DNA from: DATKMP01 sp963790045
GTDB taxonomy: Bacteria > Bacteroidota > Ignavibacteria > UBA10030
Reading direction: 5' to 3'
DNA length: 64,000 nt
Assembly (NCBI GenBank): GCA_963790045.1
Contig: CAWBMS010000011.1
Location: 248,001 to 312,000 of the forward strand
The notes under the pieces are model-generated. The model searched no databases. It was not told the origin of the DNA and saw only the letters and a program-made list of their open reading frames with translations. Shown here one piece after another: positions 8,983 to 18,173 of this stretch. A program made the translations under genes and the position numbers. How positions within the stretch are numbered: the stretch's first letter is position 1; each line of letters opens with the position of its first letter.

Positions 8983-9372
8983 ATCGCCTTGGCTACCTGT
9001 CTCTCGCTCCATAGCTCGCTTGCCCGCCGTAAGCGGGACAACGCATCGACATTTTACTCAACGACTGAAAACCCAAAAACTCCGCCATGTATCACCTCAT
9101 CAATTCAAAATATTTTTTCCGTGAGCAATCGGCTCACGTCTCAATGTCTTTCGTCTCAACGATTTTTTGTGATAACTACTATTCAAATTTGGCATTTCTC
9201 CAAGAAAAAAGCAAGCAATATTTTATCGGCGATGCTACTCTCGGCATATCGGCAGCGGCAAGAACATTCTTAGGGATTTCTATACTATAAACTCTTCAGC
9301 CGTGCGTTTTTTGCCATTCAAAAATAAAAAATTCTACACAAATAATGCCTGTTTTTAGCGTAAAAACGTCAA

Positions 9373-9690
9373 CTATGATTATACAAAGGATAAATGAGAT
9401 TATACAAAGGATAATTTAGATTCTACAAATGGCAAATGAGATTATGCAACCGCCAAAGTACCTCCGGCAAACGCCTCATGAGATTATACAAAGAGAAAAA
9501 TTGCTTTGGCGAAGGATGCTTTTTCATATATCACCGATTCAAAAGCTTTACCGAATGGCTCGTGAGATTATGCAACGTGGAAAGCAGCTTTGAGGAAAAA
9601 TATATTTTGTTCTCTCATCGTCTAAAAAGTTTTGATAACCCAATCATGAAATTATGCAAACGACAAACTACGCTCGATGAACATCGTCAT
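9373..9690 (+). repeat. minisatellite with 21-bp base period (21/42/84-bp spacing)
   Basis: The core ATGAGATTATACAAA recurs with small changes at about 9373, 9394, 9415, 9436, 9478, 9562 and 9646. The spacings are 21, 21, 21, 42, 84 and 84 bases, all multiples of 21, as if longer units arose by stepwise doubling and then diverged. In one frame the 84-bp units translate as degenerate 28-residue repeats (MRLYKEKNCF..., VRLCNVESSF..., MKLCKRQTTL...), but no start context or known domain supports a gene. Confidence 0.7.
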
Positions 9691-9923
9691 TGTTCCGGCA
9701 AGTGTCAGCAGGGCATTGCGCATCAACAGTAAAGCATCGATGAATGGTATTATTGTTTTGATGAACCGCAGCGCACATTTGTCAAACGACAGTGAAGAAC
9801 GTTTTATAAACCAAAAAATGAAATGGAAGCAGAAGAAAGTTCTGCCGAGCCGGCACTTGTTTTTATTGTAATTCTCCGGTTTATTATTCAGGAAAGGTCA
9901 AAGCAATAAAAGGAATCTTTGAT

Positions 9924-10286
9924 ATGGAAAATATCTATTCGTATGTGGTTTTAGGATTGGCTGCCGGCATTTTAAGCGGGCTCATCGGTATCGGCGGAGG
10001 AATATTAATTGTGCCGGCGCTTGTTTTCCTGTTTGGATTCTCGCAGCAGCAGGCGCAGGGAACGACACTCGCATTGCTTGTGCCGCCAATCGGCATTCTT
10101 GCCGCGTGGGCATATTACAAACAAGGATTTGTCGATATTCGAGTCGCAGCGATCATTGCTGCGGGATTCGTTGTCGGAAGTTTTTTCGGTGCACGCATTG
10201 CAACAACGATCTCGAATGCGATGCTCGGAAAAATCTTTGGCGTCTTTCTCGTGCTGATCGGAATAAAAATGATATTCGGGAAATGA
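9924..10286 (+). CDS. TauE/SafE family half-size membrane permease
   Basis: A 120-residue protein corresponding to one repeat of the TauE/SafE (DUF81) family, which usually has two such halves in about 250 residues. Visible features are the family motif GLIGIGGGILIVPAL near residues 20-34, the QAQGTTLALLVPP segment and about four hydrophobic helices ending KMIFGK. The family exports sulfite, sulfoacetate or related anions. A half-size protein would need to dimerise. There is no frameshifted second half downstream: the following 150 bases are non-coding with a 9-bp inverted repeat (10334-10342 / 10394-10402). Confidence 0.85.
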   Translation: MENIYSYVVLGLAAGILSGLIGIGGGILIVPALVFLFGFSQQQAQGTTLALLVPPIGILAAWAYYKQGFVDIRVAAIIAAGFVVGSFFGARIATTISNAMLGKIFGVFLVLIGIKMIFGK

Positions 10287-10438
10287 CGATCAAACGAGAA
10301 TATCTTCAAGCACAAATTGGAATATTTTGAGCTACGTCTAAAAGTGGGTCAATAATATCGTTCAACTTGCTTTCTAACGGGCTTTCTTGTAAATTTAGAC
10401 GTTAAGATACTTACCTAAAACTAAACTTTAAGTCTGAA

Positions 10439-13400
10439 TTGGTAACTGAAATCTTTCTGTCAACACTTCAAAATAAACAACGGGGAAGTGCGTGTCATCT
10501 AACAATGGCGATGTCCGTTGTCCTTCTCATGCTTGCTGTTCCGTTATTGCTTCCAGCGCAGCAGATAAATACTGCGCCGCGCACGGTTTCTGAAGAACAG
10601 GATTATGCGTTTGCCATCGGATTGTACCGCGATAGTTTATATCAAGTTGCTGCACAGCAGTTTGAAAATTTTGTTAAACACTATCCGAACAGTGTGAAGC
10701 ATGAAGATGCAGTATTGTATTGTGTGGATTGTGATTTTCAATTATTACAGTACGAATCTGCAGTACGCGGTTATACAAATTTCATCAAATCATTTCCAGC
10801 TTCGCGGCTACTCAGTCAAGCATACTTCCGGATCGGGCAAGCGCAGTTAAATTTGAAGCGCACCGCGGATGCCGTGAAGTCATTTAAAATAGTATTGGAA
10901 AATTTTGGCGATTCGGAAATTGCCGGTGAAGCAGCATACTGGATCGGTGAATCGTACTTGCGTGATGACGATACACAAAACGCAATCAAGTATTACACAC
11001 TCGCTTACGAAAATTATCCGAAGAATCGTTTGCGGGATTACGCGTTGTATTCGGTGGGATGGGTGCATCAAAAACGTAGCGAATATGCGCCAGCGGCAGA
11101 GTGGTACGAAAAATTGATCGAGCAATATCCGCAAAGCAATTTGTTTGCCGCAACGCACGTGCGCATCGGCGAATGTTATTATTATGCAAAAGAATATCGC
11201 AAGGCGATCGATACACTGACGGCATCGCGTATCAATATTCATCAAGAAGAAGAATTGGGTAATGCAGATTATTTGATCGCCGAAGCATTTTATAAGACCG
11301 GCGACTTTACAGAAGCACAACAACGGTACACCCAATTTCTTGTCAATCATAGCGCACATAAACTTGTGCCGGAAGTGACGTACGATCTTGCATGGAGCTA
11401 CCGTCAACAAAAAGATTATTCTTCAGCATTGCAAGTGTTTCAGCGTTTGAGCGTTCAACAAAATGCTCTCGGCAATACTGCCTTATATCGCAGCGGCGAA
11501 TGTGAACGCTTGCTCGGACGAAAAGATACCGCGCTGCAAATATTTCGTGATGTAGTGCGCCGCGATTCGTTAGGCGATTGGGCAGATAATGCGTTGTTCG
11601 ATGCCGGTTCGATTTATTTTGAAAATGGAAAACCGACCGATGCAAAACCGTTCTTTCAACGTGTTGTGGCAGCATTTCCTCAAAGCGACGTACTCGCCGA
11701 TGCCGAACGAATGCTGGGTGAATGTCTTCTCTCCGAAGGAAATTACGCAGCAGCACAACCGTGGTTTGAAAAAGCATTGAATGTTTCGGCAATTTCATTC
11801 GATGTAAAAGTTGCAGCAAGCTACCAATCCGCGTGGTGTTTGTTCAAACTGAAACGCTATCGCGATGCAGCACAAAAGTTTTCTGAATTCATTCAAACAT
11901 ATCTGCAGCATCCTAAAGCAGCGGATGCAAAATACTGGCTTGCAGAAGCAAAGTATCAACTTGGCGATTATGAAGCGTCGTCAAAATTGTACAGCGATGC
12001 AGCGACAGGAAGCGGTGTGAAGCAAGAAGAAGCAATGTACGGTATTGCGTGGTCGTACTTTAAGCAAGCGAAATTTTCAGAAGCTGTAGAGGCGTTTGAA
12101 AAACTTCTTGCAGCATATCCGCATGGTACCATTGCTTTCGATGCGCGGTTGCGCATGGCAGATGCATATTTTTATTTGAAGAATTTCAAAAGTGCTGAAA
12201 ACAGTTATCGTACGATCATTCGTTTGTATCCCGATAGTAATGCCATCGATTATGCCTATTATCAACTGGGACAAAGCTATTTTAAGGATGGCGACAATGC
12301 GGAAGGGTACAAAGCGTTTCAGGGATTGATCAGTGCGCTGCCGAAGTCTTCCCTTGCGGACGATGCACAGTTTGCATTGGGCTGGATTAATTTTCAGCGA
12401 AAAGATTTCAGTGAAGCGATTAAAGAATTTCAACAATTGATCAAAGCATATCCGAAAAGTGAGTTAGTGCCACGCGCCTATTACAGCGTTGGTGACTGCT
12501 ATTACAATTTGCAGCAGTATAGTGCAGCGGAAAAATCGTACCGCGAAGTATTGCGTCAATATCCCAAGAGCCAATATGTTGCCGATGCGACAACAGGGAT
12601 TCGGTCCTGTTTTATTGCGGAAGGGAAAGATGCTCAAGCGCTCGAAGTGATCGATGAGTTCGTAAAAGAAAATCCGAATTCGCCTGTTGCCGAAGAGTTG
12701 CAATTGAAAAAAGGAGAGATGCTCTTCAATCAAAAGAAATATGATGCTGCGGCTCGCGCATATCGTACGTTTGTGGAAAACTATCCGCATTCGTCATCGG
12801 TAGCAAATGCCGATTATGAAATTGCACGCTGCTATCAAATCGAAGGAAATCCTGACGAAGCAGCTCTGGCATTCGAGCGTGTTGCGTCTATAAAAAATGC
12901 ACCGGAGAAAATTATGGTGCAAGCATTGTTGGATGCCTCTGAAATTTATACATCACAAAAGCGTTATGAAAAAGCAACGGCTGTGTTGCGCCATGTCCCA
13001 TCTTTGACCAAAGAACCGGAATTGCTTGCTGCGGCACAAGTTCAAACCGGAGAAATTTATCTTGCCAATGGAAATCCGGCAGAAGCCAGTTCACAATTTG
13101 AAGCGACGATCAAGCAGTACGGCGAAACCGATGCGGCAGACGGTGCACGTGTGGCACGCGCTCGCATGTATTTTGCCGCCGGCGATTTTCAATCCATTCC
13201 ACCGTTAGTAGAGCGCGTTGCGACTTCCCGCACGGATGAACTCGGCGCAGAAGCGCAATATCTTGTCGGTGCGGCGTTTGCCGGAAAACAAGATTGGCAA
13301 AATGCGATCACGACATTGCTGCGAGTACGATATGTCTTCCCGACATACGAGCGATGGATTAGCAGAGCAAATCTTGGATTGGGGGATGCGTATGAACATG

Positions 13401-13510
13401 TGAGTGATACGGTCCATGCACGTCAATCCTATCAAGCGGTTCTGAAATTGAAAACCGAAAAATCCGTCATCGACGAAGCACGACAACGTTTGAACAAGCT
13501 GGGTCAATAG
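10439..13510 (+). CDS. large secreted tetratricopeptide-repeat protein
   Basis: About 1,000 residues consisting almost wholly of tandem TPR units of BamD/YbgF style (for example AAQQFENFVKHYPNS, AIKEFQQLIKAYPKSE, YYSVGDCYYNLQQYSAAEKSY). A hydrophobic stretch SVVLLMLAVPLLLPAQQ near the N-terminus looks like a signal peptide. The start is uncertain: TTG 10439 gives a charged leader before the hydrophobic core, while ATG 10505 gives MAMSVVLL without positive charge; neither has a good Shine-Dalgarno site. It stops 5 bases before an outer-membrane barrel gene and precedes SPOR and TonB genes, so it probably acts as a periplasmic scaffold in an envelope complex. Confidence 0.85.
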   Translation: MVTEIFLSTLQNKQRGSACHLTMAMSVVLLMLAVPLLLPAQQINTAPRTVSEEQDYAFAIGLYRDSLYQVAAQQFENFVKHYPNSVKHEDAVLYCVDCDFQLLQYESAVRGYTNFIKSFPASRLLSQAYFRIGQAQLNLKRTADAVKSFKIVLENFGDSEIAGEAAYWIGESYLRDDDTQNAIKYYTLAYENYPKNRLRDYALYSVGWVHQKRSEYAPAAEWYEKLIEQYPQSNLFAATHVRIGECYYYAKEYRKAIDTLTASRINIHQEEELGNADYLIAEAFYKTGDFTEAQQRYTQFLVNHSAHKLVPEVTYDLAWSYRQQKDYSSALQVFQRLSVQQNALGNTALYRSGECERLLGRKDTALQIFRDVVRRDSLGDWADNALFDAGSIYFENGKPTDAKPFFQRVVAAFPQSDVLADAERMLGECLLSEGNYAAAQPWFEKALNVSAISFDVKVAASYQSAWCLFKLKRYRDAAQKFSEFIQTYLQHPKAADAKYWLAEAKYQLGDYEASSKLYSDAATGSGVKQEEAMYGIAWSYFKQAKFSEAVEAFEKLLAAYPHGTIAFDARLRMADAYFYLKNFKSAENSYRTIIRLYPDSNAIDYAYYQLGQSYFKDGDNAEGYKAFQGLISALPKSSLADDAQFALGWINFQRKDFSEAIKEFQQLIKAYPKSELVPRAYYSVGDCYYNLQQYSAAEKSYREVLRQYPKSQYVADATTGIRSCFIAEGKDAQALEVIDEFVKENPNSPVAEELQLKKGEMLFNQKKYDAAARAYRTFVENYPHSSSVANADYEIARCYQIEGNPDEAALAFERVASIKNAPEKIMVQALLDASEIYTSQKRYEKATAVLRHVPSLTKEPELLAAAQVQTGEIYLANGNPAEASSQFEATIKQYGETDAADGARVARARMYFAAGDFQSIPPLVERVATSRTDELGAEAQYLVGAAFAGKQDWQNAITTLLRVRYVFPTYERWISRANLGLGDAYEHVSDTVHARQSYQAVLKLKTEKSVIDEARQRLNKLGQ

Positions 13511-13515
13511 CAGCG

Positions 13516-15183
13516 ATGATTCGATGTAAAAATATTTTGTTGTTGCTGCTGGCGGGAACAATGGGGATGGTCGCGCAGGAAAAAGTAAATCCAGAAATGC
13601 ATTCGCTTGAGGTAACGGATTCGACATCGGCAGCTGTACAAGAATCAAAACCGCGAGACAAGCGGCCGCTGCCCCAATTTGATTTACCGGAATTCGTGAT
13701 TACCGGCGTTGCTGCGACGGATTTACCAAAGTTCGATAAGTTGGCAACGAGTACTGATGCTGCAGAACCATTATGGTCTCAGCATCAAACCATGGTTATA
13801 CGCGATAATGAAACGGTCGATCTTGGTGTAACGAGCCGTGATCTGTTCACACGGACATTGCCGCTCGGCTCGACCGGTATAGCACGATTTTCCACCGGTA
13901 CGTTTTTTTCAACGCTAGCCGATGTCCGTTCTGCATACATCCTGCCGGATATGCGTTTTGTCTTCGGAGGAAATTATCATCTTTCAAAAGGATTTGCCGA
14001 TCACACCGACCAATCCGGCGGGGGAATTGATGGAACGATTCACACGACGATTGAACCGGAGATTGCAGTGCTTCGCCACACGGAAGTAGATGGCGGTTTT
14101 GGATATCAGTCCGAAGCATATCACTTCTACGGATCAGATGTTCCAGACCGAGAACGAACAGCTTCGTTGTTTCATTTGGGAACAGAGTTGAGTAACAATG
14201 TCGATCCCGATCATTTTGTTCTTGCGCATTTGAACTTTTCTACTCTTTCCATCAACGATTCATCGTCAAACACAGAAAATCAACTTCAACTTGGTGCACA
14301 AACCACGTTGCGTGCATGGAATCTTCCCATTGATACGCGAGGCGAACTATCGATTGCATCGCATGGTGTTTCCATTGTTGATTTTTCTGGAAGAGTGAAC
14401 GATTTAAAACTTTCTGATGTGTTTTTACAAGCGGCATTCCATGTAACGTGGGCAAAGGGAACGGGACAAAACATTCTTCGTATTAAGCCGCAGCTTTTTG
14501 CACGGTATTCACTCACGTCTCAGTATAGTTTGTTTGCATCCTACTCGCCCGAAATTGTTCCGATGTCGCTTTCCAATATTCTTGAAACGAATCGATATGT
14601 TTCTGCTTTTACGGCAATACAAAATCAAGACATAACGCATGCCGGAGAACTCGGCGTAGAAGCGCAGTGGACAAATGATATACGCAGCCGTGCTGCATTT
14701 CAGGTTCGTTCTGTCGCAAATTACGGTGTGTTCACTGATTCGGTTACATCAGGTATCTGGAATATCCAATACTCGGGGCGTGCAACTTTTTTCGCTTTCG
14801 TGATCGAAACGTTTGCAACATTGGCGCGAAATGATTATTTTTCTTCAAGCTTGGAATTACAATCTATGCATCATGAGGTCTATGGCAGTCACATTCCTTA
14901 TGTATCATCGCTGGAATTCAGCGGATATTATGTGCATGATTTTACGCAGCAACTTTCCGGTATGCTCACTATGCATTGCGTCGGAAAACGTGATGCGGAT
15001 GTGAATGGAAACAGTACGTTGCCTGCGTATGTCCTATTTAATTTGCAAGGCCAGTATGCTGCGTTGCGTTGGTTGGATGTGAAATTAGAAATAAAAAATA
15101 TCACCAATAAAAAATATGATGTCTGGCAAGGGTATCAAGAATTTCCGTTTATGTTCCTTGCCGGTTGTGCTGTACAATGGTAA
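13516..15183 (+). CDS. outer-membrane beta-barrel protein (TonB-dependent receptor-like, no obvious plug)
   Basis: 555 residues with signal peptide IRCKNILLLLLAGTMGMVAQ, then a low-complexity linker and a segment LPQFDLPEFVITGVAATDLP. From about residue 130 to the end it shows alternating amphipathic strands of beta-barrel type (RFVFGGNYHLSKGF, VFLQAAFHVTW, YSLFASYSPEIVPM). The end resembles the C-terminus of TonB-dependent receptors (LDVKLEIKNITNKKYDVWQGYQEF, last residue W). A canonical plug domain is not evident, so it may be a porin-like or receptor-derived barrel. It lies between a TPR gene and a SPOR gene and upstream of a TonB-type gene. Confidence 0.75.
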   Translation: MIRCKNILLLLLAGTMGMVAQEKVNPEMHSLEVTDSTSAAVQESKPRDKRPLPQFDLPEFVITGVAATDLPKFDKLATSTDAAEPLWSQHQTMVIRDNETVDLGVTSRDLFTRTLPLGSTGIARFSTGTFFSTLADVRSAYILPDMRFVFGGNYHLSKGFADHTDQSGGGIDGTIHTTIEPEIAVLRHTEVDGGFGYQSEAYHFYGSDVPDRERTASLFHLGTELSNNVDPDHFVLAHLNFSTLSINDSSSNTENQLQLGAQTTLRAWNLPIDTRGELSIASHGVSIVDFSGRVNDLKLSDVFLQAAFHVTWAKGTGQNILRIKPQLFARYSLTSQYSLFASYSPEIVPMSLSNILETNRYVSAFTAIQNQDITHAGELGVEAQWTNDIRSRAAFQVRSVANYGVFTDSVTSGIWNIQYSGRATFFAFVIETFATLARNDYFSSSLELQSMHHEVYGSHIPYVSSLEFSGYYVHDFTQQLSGMLTMHCVGKRDADVNGNSTLPAYVLFNLQGQYAALRWLDVKLEIKNITNKKYDVWQGYQEFPFMFLAGCAVQW

Positions 15184-15197
15184 AGGGTAAAAGCAAC

Positions 15198-15965
15198 ATG
15201 GAACCCTTAATTGAAAAACGAATGAACGTCACCAGTTTCCACAACAACAGGAGGAATGATCCAGTGCCAGATTTAAATCTCATCGATGAAGGCGAGTTTG
15301 AAGAACCAACGAGCCATGCTCCAACGCCGCCGATCAAAAAGAAAAAAAGCAGCGGAGGCGGGGGTGGCGGAAGTTCTGCTCTGATTTTTTTATTGATCCT
15401 TGTCATTGTTGGTGCCGGAGTGTACTTCTTGAACAAGCGCGGCATTATCAACGTGACAAAGCTTTGGAAAAAGCATCCGCCTGTTGCGCAAGTACAGGAA
15501 GAACCATTGCCGCCGGAACAATCGGCAGAACAAATGCAGCAGCCCGCAAAATCGGATTCTTCGGAAGTAGCGTTGTTAGAAACTTCGCCGGTCGAAGATT
15601 CGTTAAAAGCAGATCAAACAACGGAAGCAGCTTTTCAATCTTCGAAGACTCCGGTTTCTGCACCAAAGCAAAAAAAGGCGATAAAAGAAACAAGTTCTGT
15701 CTCAAAACAATTGGATGAGATGAAGGGCGAGTTCACGGTGCAAGTAATCGCGTATCGCGAAAAAGCGCAAGCCGAAGCAACTGCAAAAAATCTTGAGTAT
15801 GTCGGGTATCCTTCCTTTGTGGAAAGAGTACCGATGAAAGGCGGCGATTGGTACACCGTCCGCATTGGGCGATATGCATCGCGTGAAGACGCAAAAGCTG
15901 CTGTCAAGTCATTTGCTGCACAACTGCAAGCGAGTTATGTTATTGATAAGGTGCGTTCGAAGTAA
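15198..15965 (+). CDS. SPOR-domain membrane protein
   Basis: Single-pass protein with a cytoplasmic N-terminus, a Gly/Ser linker, one membrane helix (ALIFLLILVIVGAGVYFL), a Pro/Glu/Gln-rich periplasmic spacer and a C-terminal SPOR domain of about 75 residues (GEFTVQVIAYREKAQAEATA ... WYTVRIGRYASREDAKAAV). SPOR domains bind denuded septal peptidoglycan. The start is uncertain: ATG 15198 is used, but GTG 15264 has a strong AGGAGG 9 bases upstream and would give MPDLNLIDEGEF. The gene begins within a few bases of the barrel gene's stop, so it is in the same operon. Confidence 0.85.
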   Translation: MEPLIEKRMNVTSFHNNRRNDPVPDLNLIDEGEFEEPTSHAPTPPIKKKKSSGGGGGGSSALIFLLILVIVGAGVYFLNKRGIINVTKLWKKHPPVAQVQEEPLPPEQSAEQMQQPAKSDSSEVALLETSPVEDSLKADQTTEAAFQSSKTPVSAPKQKKAIKETSSVSKQLDEMKGEFTVQVIAYREKAQAEATAKNLEYVGYPSFVERVPMKGGDWYTVRIGRYASREDAKAAVKSFAAQLQASYVIDKVRSK

Positions 15966-16075
15966 TTGTTGCAATATTTATTGAAGAAAATTTGTGAGAC
16001 GATGATCGGTGATGAATCTGTTCAACCGATATTACAAGAGGTAAATGTTCTTTTGAGAATGATGGGGCGTGGCGA

Positions 16076-17023
16076 ATGGAAACGATAAGGGAAATAACGC
16101 CGCGATTTGGAAAAATTCGATATGGTGCGCCGGAATTACAGCGTGCATATCAAAAATACATGTCGTATGCAATGATGTTGTCGATCATTCTTACGATCCT
16201 GTTAGTGAATCTGCTTCGATTTTTAGTTTCTGAAGAATCTTTCAATCCGAAAATTCCTGCAAAACAAATCCGCATATTTGTCTATTCTGAAATTGAAACG
16301 CCGCTGCCGATAGGCAACGGAAATTTTGGAATGACTGCGTATCCTGTCCTTCAGCAGCAAGAAACTCCTAATGTGTTGGCAGAAGTAGCAATTATTCCTG
16401 ATCGAACGAAAAAACCGGGACGCCGTGTACCGGGGTTGCGACAACTTGCCGGTTCCATCGGCGGCTTGCCTGATGCAATGCCGTCTGATAAATATTCCGA
16501 TGAACGACAATCGATGCGTGATTATTCTGTTGCTAACATTCCAGATGATCGCCATGATATTGCAGGCGGCAGCGGATATTCTGATGATCCGAAACGGAAG
16601 GGTGGCGTTCCTGTGGCAGGAAAAACGGGAGAGCCGCCAAGCGGATTCGATCGTTCCGGCGTCGGAAGCTCATCGAAACCAACAGCCGGCGGAATGCCGT
16701 TAGGATATGGAAGCGGTGTCAATGGTGAAGGCGGCGGTGCGGGATATTCACTACAATGGGGACAAGGATTGGTACGGCGAAAGTTAAGCGGCGCGTTACC
16801 GAAATATCCAGCGGGAGTCAATACAAGCGGACAGGTTCAAATTCTTGCTTTGGTGCAGCCGAATGGAACAGTGAAATCAGTTCAACCAATGCAAAAAGTG
16901 AATGCACGGCTTGAAGAAGCGGCAATGAATGCGGTACGCTATTGGAAGTTTGAATCCTTACCTTCTACGTTGGCACAGGTGGATCAAACGTGTGCGATTA
17001 CATTTCTGTTCAAGCTGAAGTAA
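16076..17023 (+). CDS. TonB family protein
   Basis: 315 residues: a short cytoplasmic N-terminus, one membrane helix (MMLSIILTILLVNLLRFLV, about residues 33-51), a Gly/Pro/Ser-rich periplasmic linker and a C-terminal TonB domain. Conserved features of that domain are SGQVQILALVQPNGTVKSVQ, EAAMNAVRYWKFE and a final hydrophobic strand ITFLFKLK. It would transmit proton-motive force to an outer-membrane receptor, plausibly the barrel encoded two genes upstream. No ExbB/ExbD genes are in the window. Last gene of the TPR-barrel-SPOR-TonB block; it converges on a minus-strand gene 13 bases away. Confidence 0.85.
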   Translation: METIREITPRFGKIRYGAPELQRAYQKYMSYAMMLSIILTILLVNLLRFLVSEESFNPKIPAKQIRIFVYSEIETPLPIGNGNFGMTAYPVLQQQETPNVLAEVAIIPDRTKKPGRRVPGLRQLAGSIGGLPDAMPSDKYSDERQSMRDYSVANIPDDRHDIAGGSGYSDDPKRKGGVPVAGKTGEPPSGFDRSGVGSSSKPTAGGMPLGYGSGVNGEGGGAGYSLQWGQGLVRRKLSGALPKYPAGVNTSGQVQILALVQPNGTVKSVQPMQKVNARLEEAAMNAVRYWKFESLPSTLAQVDQTCAITFLFKLK

Positions 17024-17035
17024 AAGAACAGGATT

Positions 17036-17404
17036 TCAGTTTGTAATCTTCGGAGTTCCTTCAGAAGATGTGGTTTTCTGCTTCTCGGGTAAGAAGAAAA
17101 AATAATAAAAAAATACTTCACAGAATGTCAGCAGAAGAAGAGAGAGTGTGTCCTGACGAAATTCTCTAACTTGTATGTAATGCAAAACCGGCTTTGTGTC
17201 TGTTAAGTGCCAATACCAATCATGAAACCATTGCATTTTGAACGCTACATCTGTTGCCATATTGGTTAGCACCCATCCCACGGAGAAAACGATTCCGACA
17301 AAAGCCATCGCAAGAAAACGCTCGCCAATGGGTTCATCTTTTTTGGAGAAAAATGCGTACGCAAGAAGAATTCCGTGTAGAAGAAAAATATATGCATCGA
17401 CCAT
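17036..17404 (-). CDS. hypothetical integral membrane protein
   Basis: 122 residues with about three hydrophobic segments: AYIFLLHGILLAYAFF at the N-terminus, FLAMAFVGIVFSVGWVLTNMA in the middle, and LSLLLLTFCEVFFYYFFFL near the end. Between the last two is a Trp/His-rich loop (MQWFHDWYWHLTDTKP). The charged tail is EKQKTTSSEGTPKITN. I do not recognise the family. It lies downstream of gmhA and the sugar-transferase remnant on the same strand. Confidence 0.6.
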   Translation of the reverse strand: MVDAYIFLLHGILLAYAFFSKKDEPIGERFLAMAFVGIVFSVGWVLTNMATDVAFKMQWFHDWYWHLTDTKPVLHYIQVREFRQDTLSLLLLTFCEVFFYYFFFLPEKQKTTSSEGTPKITN

Positions 17405-17414
17405 AATTCGTATC

Positions 17415-17582
17415 CTATTGCTTCATTAATACGCATCGTCTCTGAAGAAAACAGCGTGTATTGTTTTCAAAATTATTTTTAAATCGAACACCAAATGAAA
17501 ATAAAAACGCTGCGTCAATCGCTATTGCATCAGCGATCAACGTGATTAACGGAATGTAAAAATCTTTACGATGCGTGGACAT
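17415..17582 (-). pseudogene. N-terminal remnant of a polyprenyl glycosylphosphotransferase
   Basis: A short frame of 55 codons beginning ATG 17582, 6 bases after the gmhA stop. Its translation contains DFYIPLITLIADAIAIDAAF followed by LFSFGVRF. This resembles the first membrane segment of undecaprenyl-phosphate sugar phosphotransferases (WbaP/WcaJ-type), which start with a similar hydrophobic segment ending in an RF motif. After RFKNN the similarity stops and the frame ends at 17415. The rest of such a protein (normally over 400 residues) is absent. Read as a truncated remnant; a chance resemblance or a short membrane peptide remains possible. Confidence 0.4.
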
Positions 17583-17588
17583 TCGGAT

Positions 17589-18173
17589 TTAGCCGTACAA
17601 TTCCTGTTCGACTTCTTGGAAAATAATGTGGCCGATAGTGATGTGCCCTTCTTGAATGCGCTGCGTATCGATGGAAGGAACAATGATGGCGAGATCGACG
17701 AGCGATTTGGATTTGCCGCCGTCTTTGCCGAGAAAACCGATAGTGACTAATTTTTTTTCACGAGCTTTGACAAATGCATTGTTGATGCTGGCAGAATTAC
17801 CGCTGGTAGAAATTCCAATGAGAACATCGCCTTCATTGCCGAGCGCTTCGATGGAGCGCATAAAAACATTGTCGTAACCGAGATCATTTGCACATGCTGT
17901 GAGATTCGAAGTATCCGTCGTTAAAGCGATGGCAGGAATACCAGGGCGTTTGATAGTAGGATCAAGACGTATGACAAATTCTGTCGCAAGGTGCTGTGCA
18001 TCGGCAGCGCTGCCGCCGTTGCCGCAGAGCAAAACTTTTTTCTTATTCTTTAAAGCGGTAATGAGAAGATCGATGGCTTTCGAAATATCTTCCGCACACT
18101 GTGAAGCAATGCGCTGTTTGGTTTCACTGCTCGCGTGCAGCGAGTCTGCAATAAATTGTTGTCGTGATGTCAT
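17589..18173 (-). CDS. gmhA: phosphoheptose isomerase
   Basis: 194-residue SIS-domain enzyme that isomerises sedoheptulose 7-phosphate to D-glycero-D-manno-heptose 7-phosphate, the first step of lipopolysaccharide core heptose synthesis in the cytoplasm. Family hallmarks are LLCGNGGSAADAQHLATEF, the active-site segment ALTTDTSNLTACANDLGYDN, GISTSGNSASI and the C-terminal IDTQRIQEGHITIGHII. Length is typical. The start overlaps the end of the upstream GGGP synthase gene (4 bases), so the two are co-transcribed. Confidence 0.95.
   Translation of the reverse strand: MTSRQQFIADSLHASSETKQRIASQCAEDISKAIDLLITALKNKKKVLLCGNGGSAADAQHLATEFVIRLDPTIKRPGIPAIALTTDTSNLTACANDLGYDNVFMRSIEALGNEGDVLIGISTSGNSASINNAFVKAREKKLVTIGFLGKDGGKSKSLVDLAIIVPSIDTQRIQEGHITIGHIIFQEVEQELYG

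Larger units (their letters stand above)
8833..9923. other. 1.09-kb non-coding, repeat-rich interval
   Basis: I see no convincing gene between the NTF2-like gene and the TauE-like gene. Open frames here have no recognisable protein features and run through repeats. The interval holds a T-tailed hairpin (8883-8906), one copy of a long palindromic repeat (8931-8982), a GCCCGC/GCGGGA imperfect hairpin near 9020, and a 21-bp-period minisatellite (9373 to about 9690). Confidence 0.6.

Noticed and set aside
8620..9273. 217-codon plus-strand frame opposite the NTF2-like gene
   Set aside because: It overlaps the NTF2-like gene antisense and runs through palindromic repeats; composition is not protein-like.
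9436..9732. 98-codon frame through the 84-bp repeats
   Set aside because: In-frame repeats are explained by the unit length being a multiple of three; there is no ribosome site and no known domain.
15966..16088. 40-codon frame directly after the SPOR gene stop
   Set aside because: No recognisable features, TTG start without ribosome site, and it overlaps the TonB gene start.
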